Notes under the pieces: model-generated
The model's input: the letters and a program-made list of their open reading frames with translations, nothing else
Databases searched by the model: none
Told to the model about the DNA's origin: nothing
Program-made: the position numbers and the translations under genes
Shown here: in pieces, positions 44,606 to 53,941 of the stretch
Numbering within the stretch: position 1 is the first letter of the stretch
Layout: every line of letters starts with the position of its first letter
DNA from: CAJJDF01 sp965657945
GTDB lineage: Bacteria > Bacteroidota > Bacteroidia > Flavobacteriales_D > CAJJDF01
Length of the DNA stretch: 64,000 nt
Direction: 5' to 3'
Assembly: GCA_965657945.1 (NCBI GenBank)
Contig: CBFHPW010000005.1
Span: 1 to 64,000 of the forward strand

Positions 44606-45142
44606 ATGAAAAAAATAATCGCACTATTAGCAATCTCTACTCTTGGATTTACTGGAAATACCAATGCACAGAAAAAATATGGGCATGTAAATTCTCAAGA
44701 AGTCCTGAAAGAAGTTCCTGGATATTCTGCTTCTGAAAAAGAAATGGAAAGGTACAGAAACTCAAAAGTAGCGCAATTGCAAGATTTGCAAAAAAACGTA
44801 CAAGGAGCTTACGACAAGTATATGACTGAAAAAGGTACCTTACCTAAAACCATACAGAAATCGAGAGAAACTGAAATACAAGACATGCAATTAGCTGCTC
44901 AACAATTTGAAACAAAAGCGCAAAAACAAATTGAAGAAAAGTACTTGGAACTAATGGAACCACTAACAACTCAGTTGAATGCGGCAATCAAAGACGTTGC
45001 AAAAGCTAATGGGTTTGCCTACATTTTCGACTCTTCTCAAGGAACGTTATTATATTTTGAAGGTGGTGAAGACTTATCCACTTTAATCATTGCTCAGCTT
45101 AAAAAGAATGCTTCTGCGGCATCTGCAGAAACAGAAGAATAA
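44606..45142 (+). CDS. OmpH/Skp-family periplasmic chaperone, copy 2
   Basis: 178 residues. Signal peptide about 1-21, then KKYGHVNSQEVLKEVPGY, the coiled helices, and NGFAYIFDSSQGTLLYFEGGEDLS. Paralogue of the preceding gene with the same layout, 32 bp downstream; the C-terminal tail is longer and acidic. Two tandem Skp genes after bamA are usual in Bacteroidota. A strong terminator follows. Confidence 0.92.
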   Translation: MKKIIALLAISTLGFTGNTNAQKKYGHVNSQEVLKEVPGYSASEKEMERYRNSKVAQLQDLQKNVQGAYDKYMTEKGTLPKTIQKSRETEIQDMQLAAQQFETKAQKQIEEKYLELMEPLTTQLNAAIKDVAKANGFAYIFDSSQGTLLYFEGGEDLSTLIIAQLKKNASAASAETEE

Positions 45143-45165
45143 ATTCAACTCCAACCAAAGAGTTT

Positions 45166-45203
45166 AAAAACCTCTTGCATCCAATGCAAGAGGTTTTTTT
45201 TGT
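45166..45203 (+). terminator. intrinsic terminator
   Basis: CCTCTTGCAT (45171-45180), loop cca, ATGCAAGAGG (45184-45193), flanked by A5 and T8: an unusually tight ten-base stem ending the bamA-ompH operon. Confidence 0.92.
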
Positions 45204-45204
45204 T

Positions 45205-45212
45205 TATTTTTG
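45205..45212 (+). promoter_or_regulatory. predicted -7 box TATTTTTG for recG
   Basis: TAnnTTTG match directly after the terminator and 20 bp before the recG ATG. The region where a -33 box would lie is occupied by the terminator stem. Confidence 0.4.
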
Positions 45213-45231
45213 AATTGAGCAATCATCTCCT

Positions 45232-47334
45232 ATGTCACAGTCTTTTTTATCAACTTCAATCGAATACCTCAAAGGTGTTGGCCCCAAAAGAGCTGAAATC
45301 ATGAAAAAGGAATTGGGTGTATTCACTTTTGAACACTTACTGAATTATTTTCCTTTTCGCTACATTGACAGAAGCAAGGTTCATTCAATAAAAGATATAA
45401 ATTCGACCGAAATACATGTTCAGTTAAAAGGGAAATTAACTCGAGTCACTGAGGCAGGTGAAAAAAGAGGAAAGCGACTTATTGCTCACCTTCAAGACGA
45501 TTCTGGTTCTATTGAATTAGTTTGGTTTAAAGGAATAAAATGGGTGAAACCAAAACTTATTGTAGGAAAGGAATACACCGTGTTTGGCAAACCCACTCAA
45601 TTTAGTAGTTCTTTCAATTTGGTTCATCCCGAATTCGAAGAAAAACAGAACAATCAAACCCTTCAAGCCAGCCTTCAGCCCGTGTATAGCTCCACTGAAA
45701 AGGCAAACTCATCGGGCTTGAACTCCAAAGGAATTGCAAAACTGACCAAATCATTGGTCCTCCAACTAAATTCCCAAGTCCCCGAAACTCTTTCACAAGC
45801 AATTATAAAGGAGATGAAACTGATGCCCAAGGAGAGAGCTCTCCGTGAAATTCACGTACCAAGCAATGCCAAATATTTAAAAAAAGCAATTTTCAGACTT
45901 AAATTCGAAGAGTTTTTCTTTTTACAACTTAGGTTATTGAAACAAAAGGTAATTCAAGAACAAAAACTCAAAGGATTTATATTCGACACCATCGGAGATA
46001 GTTTCAATACCTTTTATAAAACCAAATTGCCTTTTGAACTAACTGGCGCACAAAAAAGAGTAGTGAAAGAAATTAGGTATGATATGGGAACAGGAAAACA
46101 CATGAATAGATTGCTTCAGGGAGATGTAGGTAGCGGAAAAACATTGGTAGGTTTATTGTCGATGCTAATTGCCAAAGACAATGGGTTTCAATCCTTGCTC
46201 ATGGCGCCCACTGAAATTTTAGCCACTCAGCATTACTCTACCGTAGCTAAATATTTAGAAGGCACAGGAGTTAAAGTTTCTTTACTCACTGGTTCTTCCA
46301 AAACATCAGAAAGAAAAATTATTCACAAAGAATTACTTTCTGGAGAATTAGATATCTTAATTGGAACTCACGCTTTGTTGGAGGATATCGTTCAATTTAA
46401 AAACTTAGGACTTTCCATAATCGATGAGCAACATAGATTTGGAGTAAAACAAAGATCGAAACTCTGGAAAAAAAACAACATACCTCCTCATGTTCTTGTG
46501 ATGACTGCAACGCCAATTCCCAGAACTCTTGCTATGACAGTTTATGGAGATTTAGATATCTCTGTCATTGATGAACTGCCTCCAGGAAGAAAAGAAATAT
46601 CCACTACACATAAGTTTGACAAAGACAGATTGTATGTGTTTAAATTCATGGAGAAACAAATTGCAGAGGGAAGGCAAGTTTATGTGGTTTATCCACTAAT
46701 TGAGGAATCACAACATCTTGATTTTAAAGATTTGATGGATGGATATGAAAGCATTGCCAGGCGCTTTCCCTTGCCGAAGTATAGATTGAGCATTGTACAT
46801 GGAAAGATGAAAGCTGCGGACAAAGAATATGAAATGCAGCAGTTTGCCAAAGGTCATACGCAAATAATGGTGGCCACTACGGTAATAGAAGTTGGAGTAA
46901 ATGTACCTAATGCGACAGTAATGATCATAGAAAGCGCCAATAAGTTTGGCCTTTCACAATTGCATCAACTACGAGGGAGAGTAGGAAGAGGCTCAGACAA
47001 ATCTTATTGCATCTTGATGACAGATTACAAACTATCTGAAACAGCTCGTACAAGAATTGAAACAATGGTGCGAACAAACGATGGATTCGAAATAGCGGAA
47101 GAGGATTTGAAACTAAGAGGTCCCGGGGATATTTTAGGAACTCAGCAAAGTGGAATTTTGGATTTGAAAATTGGTGATCTCATCAAAGACAATACATTAG
47201 TGGCGACAGCAAGAAACTTGGCAAGCGAACTTTTAAAAAAAGATCCTGGACTAGAATTACAAGAAAACTACCTTATCAGACAACAATTGGCGGAACTAAT
47301 TAGAAAAAAACCAAATTGGGGACGAATATCTTAA
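45232..47334 (+). CDS. recG: ATP-dependent DNA helicase RecG
   Basis: 700 residues, full length. N-terminal wedge OB-fold (about 60-160; VQLKGKLTRVTEAGEKRGKRL), helicase domain 1 with RLLQGDVGSGKTLVGL (Walker A), IDEQHRFGV (DEQH box) and TATPIPRTLAM, helicase domain 2 with QLRGRVGRG and a C-terminal DGFEIAEEDLKLRGPGDILGTQQSG. It regresses stalled replication forks and unwinds branched DNA. Monocistronic. Confidence 0.98.
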   Translation: MSQSFLSTSIEYLKGVGPKRAEIMKKELGVFTFEHLLNYFPFRYIDRSKVHSIKDINSTEIHVQLKGKLTRVTEAGEKRGKRLIAHLQDDSGSIELVWFKGIKWVKPKLIVGKEYTVFGKPTQFSSSFNLVHPEFEEKQNNQTLQASLQPVYSSTEKANSSGLNSKGIAKLTKSLVLQLNSQVPETLSQAIIKEMKLMPKERALREIHVPSNAKYLKKAIFRLKFEEFFFLQLRLLKQKVIQEQKLKGFIFDTIGDSFNTFYKTKLPFELTGAQKRVVKEIRYDMGTGKHMNRLLQGDVGSGKTLVGLLSMLIAKDNGFQSLLMAPTEILATQHYSTVAKYLEGTGVKVSLLTGSSKTSERKIIHKELLSGELDILIGTHALLEDIVQFKNLGLSIIDEQHRFGVKQRSKLWKKNNIPPHVLVMTATPIPRTLAMTVYGDLDISVIDELPPGRKEISTTHKFDKDRLYVFKFMEKQIAEGRQVYVVYPLIEESQHLDFKDLMDGYESIARRFPLPKYRLSIVHGKMKAADKEYEMQQFAKGHTQIMVATTVIEVGVNVPNATVMIIESANKFGLSQLHQLRGRVGRGSDKSYCILMTDYKLSETARTRIETMVRTNDGFEIAEEDLKLRGPGDILGTQQSGILDLKIGDLIKDNTLVATARNLASELLKKDPGLELQENYLIRQQLAELIRKKPNWGRIS

Positions 47335-47336
47335 TC

Positions 47337-47369
47337 AAAAAAAAACTCTCAATTTCTTGAGAGCTTTCA
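47337..47369 (-). terminator. intrinsic terminator
   Basis: On the minus strand CTCTCAA-gaaa-TTGAGAG then a long T run; the same hairpin follows recG on the plus strand. The T-run orientation shows it was made for the minus-strand gene, now the icd remnant. Confidence 0.75.
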
Positions 47370-47389
47370 CTAATTTTTACAAAAACTAT

Positions 47390-47662
47390 TTACTGACCTT
47401 GACCCAGATAAAATGCTCTCTTTCCGTCAAATAAATATAAGTTCTCTGTCTTAATTACGACAATTCCTTTGTCTTCTGCCTTGTTCAATAATTGAATGAT
47501 ATCACCCTTAGTTATTAATTTTCCATCCACATTTTTGAATCTACTTCTCCAGTGGTTCGTGCAGAAAGTCTCTTTAAATCTATCTGGAAATACTTTAATT
47601 CCTCAGTTGGTAATCACCCAGTTAGACTGAGAATCCATTGTTCCTATCGAATTCACTTCCTC
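47390..47662 (-). pseudogene. decayed 3' end of NADP-dependent isocitrate dehydrogenase
   Basis: Reading the minus strand from 47662 to the TAA at 47390-47392 gives about 90 codons with one in-frame TGA at 47603-47605. Before the stop: SIGTMDSQSNWVITN; after it: GIKVFPDRFKETFCTNHWRSR and, at the end, KTENLYLFDGKRAFYLGQGQ. That matches my recollection of the C-terminus of the long Bacteroidota-type isocitrate dehydrogenase (ETFCTDHWRCRF ... GQGQ). The upstream four fifths of the gene are missing and another stop precedes the block. It is a relic, not an expressed enzyme, and it keeps its downstream terminator. Confidence 0.8.
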
Positions 47663-47682
47663 CTATTTTATTCTTTCCAAAC

Positions 47683-47716
47683 AAAAAAAGACTCTCTGAA
47701 TAAACAAAGAGTCTCC
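47683..47716 (-). terminator. intrinsic terminator of tRNA-Met
   Basis: AGACTCT (47689-47695) and AGAGTCT (47708-47714) pair; on the minus strand a T7 run follows. It sits just 3' of the tRNA. Confidence 0.75.
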
Positions 47717-47726
47717 TGATTTTTTG

Positions 47727-47800
47727 TAGCGAGAAGGAGATTTGAACTCCTGACCTCCGGGTTATGAATCCGGTGCTCTAACCAACTGAGCTACCTCGCC
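47727..47800 (-). tRNA. tRNA-Met (anticodon CAT)
   Basis: 74 nt on the minus strand: acceptor GGCGAGG pairing with TCTCGCT (two G-T pairs), D-arm AGCTCAGTTGGTTAGAGC, anticodon loop TTCATAA, T-arm AGGAGTTCAAATCTCCT. Anticodon CAT; the features look like elongator methionine, although an isoleucine (lysidine) reading of CAT cannot be ruled out by eye. CCA is not encoded. Confidence 0.9.
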
Positions 47801-48030
47801 ATTTTTTTGGTGTGCAAATATAAGAGAATAGTTAATTCTTTAAAAAATAAATTCCCACAATATTTTAAATATAATTTTTTTACTAATTAAACCCCACCAA
47901 AACAACACATTAACTGTCATTTAAAAAATGATAATCTCACATTAATTTTAACAAAATGATGAATGAAAATGAATGAAAAAGGAGTAGTTTTGAGGCCAGA
48001 ACAACTAATCCCATTAAAAACAACGCTTGA
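47801..48030. other. gene-free AT-rich spacer with a possible promoter
   Basis: No open frame of note. A TAGTTTTG box at 47985-47992 (TAnnTTTG match) lies 38 bp before the T9SS adhesin gene; GAATGAAAATGAATGAAA at 47961-47978 is a short direct repeat. Confidence 0.4.
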
Positions 48031-51000
48031 ATGAAGACACTATTTACCACAATTTTATTCTTGGTCATTACGGCTTTAGGTATATCAGCGCCATTATCGG
48101 GAACTTACACAATTAATTCTTCTTTACCGACTGGCGGAACAAATTTCGCCTCATTCAATTCGGCTGAAGACTCTTTGACTATCAATGGGGTTTCAGGTCC
48201 TGTAATTTTTTTAGTAAAACAAGGAACTTACACAGAGCAAGTAAGTTTTGGAACTATTGTAGGAGTTTCCTCCACCAATACCATTACATTAAAGGCAGAC
48301 CCCTCCAATACAGGGATCGCCAAAATTGAGTTCAATACGGCTACATCAAGTAACAACTATGTAATTCGTTTTAATAGCGCAAGCCACTTTATCGTTGACA
48401 GCTTAGTAATTGCCTCCAACTCCTCAAGCTTTGGAACTCTTATTGATTTTGAAGGTAATAGCTCTCACATTGAATTAAAAAACAACAATTTCTTAGGTAG
48501 TTCAACAGGAGGAAGCAGTACAAATTTCGCTCTAATCAATAAAGGTTCAGGAACGTCAAAAACGATAAACAATCTTATTGTTAAAAAGAATCAATTTTTA
48601 GGAGGCTCTCATGGAGTTTATATCAATGGAGGATCTTCGGGAAAAATGGCTCATTTCGAAATTTCTAACAACACCATACTAAAACCAGCTGCAGGTTTTA
48701 TTGACTTAAATTATTGCGCTGATGCAAATATTGAGAACAATTACTGCGAAGACGATTCAGCAAGAACAGGAAACTTCTACGGAGTTTACGTCAGAAGAGC
48801 AGATTCTGCCATTCATGTTTCAAAAAACAACATAGTTATCAATTCTACCTCTGGTTACATTTATGGGATTAGAGTCAATTACCTATTTGGATCTCCATCG
48901 CACTATACATCAATCGAGAACAACATGATTTCAATGCCTTTGGCTAGTACTGGAGGGCAATACGGTTTAAAAATAGAAAACTGCATCTATCAAAACATCT
49001 ATCACAACACCGTAAAAGTGAACCATACAGGAACCTATTCATATGCTTTGGATTTATCTGGTATAGGCACAAGCACATACGGCAGGACAAACATTGTGAA
49101 CAATATCTTTTTTAACGGTCAAGCTAATTATGCCTTTAAATTTAATAATTACAGTGTTGCGGGCTACATAGATTCTTTGGACTATAACATTTATTATTCA
49201 ACCGGTTCTACTCCGTTTAAATTTCACTCCACAAACTATACGAGCCTCGCGTCATTTCAGACAGCGACAGGGCGCGATGCCAACAGTTTGTTTGGCGATC
49301 CAGGATTTACCTCTTCTAAAGACCTTCATTTAGTTGGAACGTTGGCAGATAATGCCGGAAATAATACTTTAGGCATAACCACTGACATTGACGGAGATTC
49401 TCGTCCATTTGCAGGTTCTAGTTCGGTAGATATTGGTGCAGATGAATACAGTTTGGTGGCTTGCCCTCCAGCATCCCTTATAACCAGTATTTTAGTAAGA
49501 GATGATTCTGTTTTACTTACTTGGACAGCCGGGCCTTCTGATATTTCATGGCTTATTGAATACGGTACAACAGGATTTACTCCCGGAACTGGAACGGTAA
49601 TAAATGGTTCTAACGATACTCTGGGATTCGCTGGACTTTCATCCTCTACTTGCTATGATGTTTATCTCAAAAGTATCTGTTCATCAGACACTAGTTTAGA
49701 AGTTGGACCTTTCAATTTTTGCACTCCTTGTTCACCTATTTCTGCGCCTTATTTCAACGATTTTTCAACCATGTCCAATACTGCACCTCCCGCTTGTTGG
49801 CTAGAAGGAAAGGCTTTACTTTCACCTAGGTCAAAAATTGATGAAGGCTATACAGCCTGGACCTCCGATGACTTTGCAAACAGCACAGGACTGGGATATG
49901 GAGCTGCCAGATGCGAATTAGGGTACACAAATATTAATGATTGGTTAGTCTCGCCAGTTATTGATTTAGGAACGAGTACAGCAAATCCTTACATTGTGGA
50001 GTTCAAGGTGGCTGTAACCAAAAGAAATGACGTTGTTTCTCCTTTGGGTGGATCCATTGAATTGGATGACAAAGTAGTGTTTTTAATTTCTACCGATTAC
50101 GGAACAACCTGGTCTGACGCAAATATTTTGAGACAATGGGATTCTACAGATTTGCCTTCGCCAACTGGTGAGTATTTTTCATACAATTTAACTGCAAATG
50201 GTTATACTGGACCGGTAAGATTTGCCTTCTACACTGAATCAACAATTGTAGGAATCATAAATGAAGTGCATATCGATGATTTCAAAGTAGATTTAGTTCC
50301 AACTTGCCCAGAACCAACTTTGTTCTCTCACAACTCGAGCTCTACTTCCTCAGCTACCTTTGGATGGACAAACGGTGGTAGCGATGTTTCTTGGATCCTA
50401 GAACATGGCTCTGTCGGTTTTTCTCCAGGCTCAGGAATATCTACTGCTATTTCTACTTCAGGAACAGGCACAGTAAATGGATTGAATCCTAGCAGCCTTT
50501 ATCATGTGTACCTCAGAAGTATTTGTGGAGCAGGAGACACAAGCAGATTGGTTGGTCCATTAAAATTTCAAACCTTATGTGTTTCTCAATCTGACTTTTG
50601 CGAAGGCTTTGAGGCTGTTGTAGACTCAAGCAACTTACCTGTTTGCTGGAGCACATACACCAATAGCATAACGCTTGGCGCAGGCATATCGACTAATTTT
50701 TCAACTGGTAGTGCTCACTCCGGCAGGGGTCACATCATAGGCTCAAACAGAACTGACCTCACTTCTGTATTTATGATGGGATCTCCAGAAATCTCAAATT
50801 TATCCTCAGGTACACACCGAGCAAATTTTTGGGCAAAATCCACCTCTACTTCTGCAGTAAGTCAACTTGTTATTGGAACATCTTCCAACCCAAGTAACCC
50901 TGGACTATTTGTCCCACTAGACACTCTCCTATTATCTACTGCTTACAGCAATTTCAAAGTTGATTTTTCCTCTTATTCGGGTACAGATGACTTCATCGTT

Positions 51001-52179
51001 TGGTTGTGGATTCCGGGCGGAACCAACAACAGATTGTATTTCGATGAATTTTGTTGGGAGCTTACTCCAAGCTGCGAAAAACCAACCTCAGCTTCAATCC
51101 TCAATAGTGGAATTAATGCCACGAGCCTAGATTTAGGATGGACCACCGATACCTCTCAAATAAACTACCTCATTTCTTATGGAGCCACAGGATATGTCCC
51201 TGGAGTTGGAACTGAAATTGGAAATTCTTCTACGACAGGAAACTTTTTGACCATTAACGGATTAAATCCAGTGACTGATTATTGTTTTTGGGTAAGGTCT
51301 ATTTGTAGCAACGGAGACACAAGTCTTTGGGAAGGACCACTGTGCGGATTTACAGGATGCCCCAGCACCTTTACAACTCCTTTTTATCAAAACTTTAGTA
51401 CTTACCTCCCTCAATGTTGGGAAGAAAAACAAGGTAGATTAGGAAATTTAGGGACTGTTTTTTCAACCGCTACCTCATCCAATTGGAGCGAAAGAGCTTT
51501 TGGAAATAGCGGAGCTGACCAAGGAGCTCAAATCCAATTGTATGGTACATCGTCAGACGAATGGCTGATTTCACCTTCTATTGATTTAGGAAACGATCCA
51601 AACATAGTGCACTTCATAGAGTTTGATTTTGCTTTAACAGACCCAACCAACAACAGTTTGGGAATTTTAGGAACAGATGATTCAGTTGTGTTTGTTGTTT
51701 CTTATGACGATGGGGCAACTTGGAGTTTATCTAATGCACTGGAAACATGGACCAGTGGCTCAACTGTTTCGGCAGGAACAAATTCATTTGTTCGCCTATT
51801 AAGAAACAAAACAGGAGTTGTGAAATTTGGATTTTATGGAGCATCCTCTGTCACTAATAACTACGCAAGGTTCCACATCGATAACTTTTCTGTGAGAGAC
51901 AGTGTTTTTCAAGATGTTGCTGAAAATGAATGGACAAAGACGTTTAGAGTTTTTCCGAATCCCACACAAGGATTGATCAACCTCTCAAATGAAGGAAATG
52001 CAAATACCTACAGAATAACTGTCCTGGATATTCAAGGTAGAATCATTTTGAACAAAGCAATTTATTTGAATGGAAACCAAACGCATCAGTTCGATTTGAG
52101 TGGATTTGCAAAAGGAATTTACACTATTCAAATTACGAGCAACAACCAACAAGAACAACACCGAATTGTCGTTCAATAA
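48031..52179 (+). CDS. giant T9SS-secreted protein: beta-helix, FN3 and cleaved-adhesin domains
   Basis: 1382 residues. Signal peptide about 1-19. A right-handed beta-helix occupies about 30-470 (repeated I-x-N-N units such as FEISNNTILKP, IENNMISMP). It is followed by alternating fibronectin-III-like domains (about 480-565, 770-855, 1025-1110; each ends LxPxTxYxxxxRSIC) and MAM/cleaved-adhesin-like domains (about 575-760 and 1115-1290; NDWLVSPVIDLG and DEWLISPSIDLG). A T9SS type A sorting domain closes it (VFPNPTQGLINL to IVVQ). Exported by the type IX system; probably binds polysaccharide or protein at the surface. Monocistronic with its own terminator. Confidence 0.9.
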   Translation: MKTLFTTILFLVITALGISAPLSGTYTINSSLPTGGTNFASFNSAEDSLTINGVSGPVIFLVKQGTYTEQVSFGTIVGVSSTNTITLKADPSNTGIAKIEFNTATSSNNYVIRFNSASHFIVDSLVIASNSSSFGTLIDFEGNSSHIELKNNNFLGSSTGGSSTNFALINKGSGTSKTINNLIVKKNQFLGGSHGVYINGGSSGKMAHFEISNNTILKPAAGFIDLNYCADANIENNYCEDDSARTGNFYGVYVRRADSAIHVSKNNIVINSTSGYIYGIRVNYLFGSPSHYTSIENNMISMPLASTGGQYGLKIENCIYQNIYHNTVKVNHTGTYSYALDLSGIGTSTYGRTNIVNNIFFNGQANYAFKFNNYSVAGYIDSLDYNIYYSTGSTPFKFHSTNYTSLASFQTATGRDANSLFGDPGFTSSKDLHLVGTLADNAGNNTLGITTDIDGDSRPFAGSSSVDIGADEYSLVACPPASLITSILVRDDSVLLTWTAGPSDISWLIEYGTTGFTPGTGTVINGSNDTLGFAGLSSSTCYDVYLKSICSSDTSLEVGPFNFCTPCSPISAPYFNDFSTMSNTAPPACWLEGKALLSPRSKIDEGYTAWTSDDFANSTGLGYGAARCELGYTNINDWLVSPVIDLGTSTANPYIVEFKVAVTKRNDVVSPLGGSIELDDKVVFLISTDYGTTWSDANILRQWDSTDLPSPTGEYFSYNLTANGYTGPVRFAFYTESTIVGIINEVHIDDFKVDLVPTCPEPTLFSHNSSSTSSATFGWTNGGSDVSWILEHGSVGFSPGSGISTAISTSGTGTVNGLNPSSLYHVYLRSICGAGDTSRLVGPLKFQTLCVSQSDFCEGFEAVVDSSNLPVCWSTYTNSITLGAGISTNFSTGSAHSGRGHIIGSNRTDLTSVFMMGSPEISNLSSGTHRANFWAKSTSTSAVSQLVIGTSSNPSNPGLFVPLDTLLLSTAYSNFKVDFSSYSGTDDFIVWLWIPGGTNNRLYFDEFCWELTPSCEKPTSASILNSGINATSLDLGWTTDTSQINYLISYGATGYVPGVGTEIGNSSTTGNFLTINGLNPVTDYCFWVRSICSNGDTSLWEGPLCGFTGCPSTFTTPFYQNFSTYLPQCWEEKQGRLGNLGTVFSTATSSNWSERAFGNSGADQGAQIQLYGTSSDEWLISPSIDLGNDPNIVHFIEFDFALTDPTNNSLGILGTDDSVVFVVSYDDGATWSLSNALETWTSGSTVSAGTNSFVRLLRNKTGVVKFGFYGASSVTNNYARFHIDNFSVRDSVFQDVAENEWTKTFRVFPNPTQGLINLSNEGNANTYRITVLDIQGRIILNKAIYLNGNQTHQFDLSGFAKGIYTIQITSNNQQEQHRIVVQ

Positions 52180-52197
52180 TTGCAAATATAAAAGTTT

Positions 52198-52228
52198 AAA
52201 AGGAGAGCCAGTGCTCTCCTTTTTTTTG
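52198..52228 (+). terminator. intrinsic terminator
   Basis: AAAGGAGAGC, loop cagt, GCTCTCCTTT with a long T tail, right after the adhesin gene. Confidence 0.9.
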
Positions 52229-52290
52229 TGTTGATCTGAAATTAAAATCATCCTAATAATTGTACTTTTAATGAATCTAACATCAAGAAA

Positions 52291-52896
52291 ATGAACTACC
52301 TCGCTCACCAATTTTTATCTGGCTCCAATAAATCAATTAGAATTGGTAATTTTTTGGGCGATTTCATGAAGGGAAAAGAACTGGAAGACTTTCCTCCATC
52401 GGTACAACTAGGAATTTCACTTCATCGAATTATCGATGAGTTTACAGACACTCACCCCATTGTAGAAAGAAGTAAAAAACTACTTCACCCGAGGCAGGGA
52501 AAGTATGCATCCGTTTTGTTGGATGTGTATTACGATTATTTTCTCGCCAAGAATTGGGATCTTTACTCTTCCATTGCGCTGGAACAGTTTGCCCTTTCGG
52601 TTTATGATGACTTTTGGGAATTGAAAACATATTTCCCTAAAAAAGTAATCGATTTCCTGCCTGCTATGAGAGAGAATGATTGGCTCACGAATTACCGATC
52701 CTATTGGGGTATAAACAAAGCCTTGGAGAGTATTGGCCGAAGAGCAAAATTCTCCAATACCATACAACATGCCCTTATCGATTTACAGGAGCTCGAATCA
52801 GAATTAGAAAAGGATTTTCTTCTCTTTTTTCCAGAGCTGAAAAAACGTTGTGAAAATTATCTGAAACAAAATGGACTTACGAATGAATTCAGTTAA
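52291..52896 (+). CDS. acyl carrier protein phosphodiesterase family (DUF479/AcpH)
   Basis: 201 residues, the family's usual length. MNYLAHQFLSG, IGNFLGDFMKGKE and SLHRIIDEFTDTHPIV carry the conserved H and D residues of AcpH-type HD-like hydrolases, and DVYYDYFLAKNW gives a third metal-region motif. AcpH removes the phosphopantetheine arm from ACP, but many members of the family in Bacteroidota have untested activity. No ACP gene is adjacent. Confidence 0.85.
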   Translation: MNYLAHQFLSGSNKSIRIGNFLGDFMKGKELEDFPPSVQLGISLHRIIDEFTDTHPIVERSKKLLHPRQGKYASVLLDVYYDYFLAKNWDLYSSIALEQFALSVYDDFWELKTYFPKKVIDFLPAMRENDWLTNYRSYWGINKALESIGRRAKFSNTIQHALIDLQELESELEKDFLLFFPELKKRCENYLKQNGLTNEFS

Positions 52897-53021
52897 AATT
52901 AGAGTCGGATTTCTAATCAAGAAAAAACGAGTTATGGACAAATAAAAAAGTCCAAAAAAAAAATCAACTATCTCTTCAATTCACTTCAACTTTCTTTAAT
53001 TTTAACAAAAGAAATCAAACT

Positions 53022-53798
53022 ATGGAATTTATCAAAAAAGAAAAAACCGAAGGAGTTGGAATCATTACACTGAACCGTCCGGAGGTTTACAATAGTTTTC
53101 ATATCCCAATGGCTAAGGAGGTACAGTCCGCATTGGACGAATTTGAAAAAGATGATTCAATTAGAGCCATTCTATTAACTGCTGAAGGAAAAGGGTTCTG
53201 TGCCGGACAGGACTTAAAAGAAGCCACAGAAGAAGGAGGTCCGTCCATAGGCGAAATAGTTGAGACAACTTACAATCCCATTGTCCAAAAATTAAGAAAC
53301 ATAGAAAAACCAATCATTGGAGCGATAAACGGAGTGGCTGCTGGAGCTGGAGCCAACATTGCTTTAGCTTGCGACATCACTTTTGCGAGTAACAAAGCAA
53401 GTTTCATTCAATCATTCAGTAGCATTGGATTAATTCCTGATAGCGGAGGAACATTCTTTCTGCCTCGATTAATAGGAATGCAGCGAGCTGCTGCACACAT
53501 GTTTTTGGCTGATAAATTTTCTGCTGAAAAAGCCAAAGAAATTGGCATGATTTACGAAGTAGTGGAACATGAGGAGCTTATGGAAAAATGCTTAGAGTTT
53601 GCAAAACAACTTGCAATGAGACCTACAAAGGGAATTGGACTTACAAAACGAGCTTTAAATGCCGCCTTGACAAACGACCTTACTACTCAGCTGGGTGTAG
53701 AAAAAGAATTACAAATTGAAGCCGCAAACACACACGATAACAAAGAGGGAATTGCTGCTTTTCTAGAAAAAAGACAGCCGGAATTTAAAGGAATATAA
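53022..53798 (+). CDS. paaG: enoyl-CoA hydratase/isomerase, PaaG-like
   Basis: 258 residues, crotonase fold. The oxyanion-hole segments AEGKGFCAGQDLKE and INGVAAGAGANIALACD are present, and FIQSFSSIGLIPDSGGTFFLPRLIG carries the Asp typical of PaaG (ring-1,2-epoxyphenylacetyl-CoA isomerase). It likely isomerises the epoxide to the oxepin in phenylacetate degradation; a general fatty-acid hydratase is the alternative. The PaaH-like dehydrogenase follows after a 143-bp repeat-containing spacer. Confidence 0.85.
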   Translation: MEFIKKEKTEGVGIITLNRPEVYNSFHIPMAKEVQSALDEFEKDDSIRAILLTAEGKGFCAGQDLKEATEEGGPSIGEIVETTYNPIVQKLRNIEKPIIGAINGVAAGAGANIALACDITFASNKASFIQSFSSIGLIPDSGGTFFLPRLIGMQRAAAHMFLADKFSAEKAKEIGMIYEVVEHEELMEKCLEFAKQLAMRPTKGIGLTKRALNAALTNDLTTQLGVEKELQIEAANTHDNKEGIAAFLEKRQPEFKGI

Positions 53799-53799
53799 C

Positions 53800-53935
53800 A
53801 CTGATCACCCTTCGAGTTGTCCCGATAAATCGAGACCCTCAGGGTTCCGAATGTTATAAAAAAACGAACTAATAATATAAACTTGAGGACTGAGGTTTGG
53901 CGACAGTAAAAATCTCGAAGTCCGAGTAACAACTC
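53800..53935. repeat. intergenic dispersed-repeat-like element
   Basis: Between the paaG- and paaH-like genes. It contains TCCCGA-taaa-TCGAGA (53820-53835), the third relative of the hairpin at 4045, and the complementary pair CCCTTCGAGTTGT / ACAACTCAA flanking the block, so the whole spacer could fold on itself. Composition differs from the flanking genes. Confidence 0.5.
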
Positions 53936-53941
53936 AAAAAA

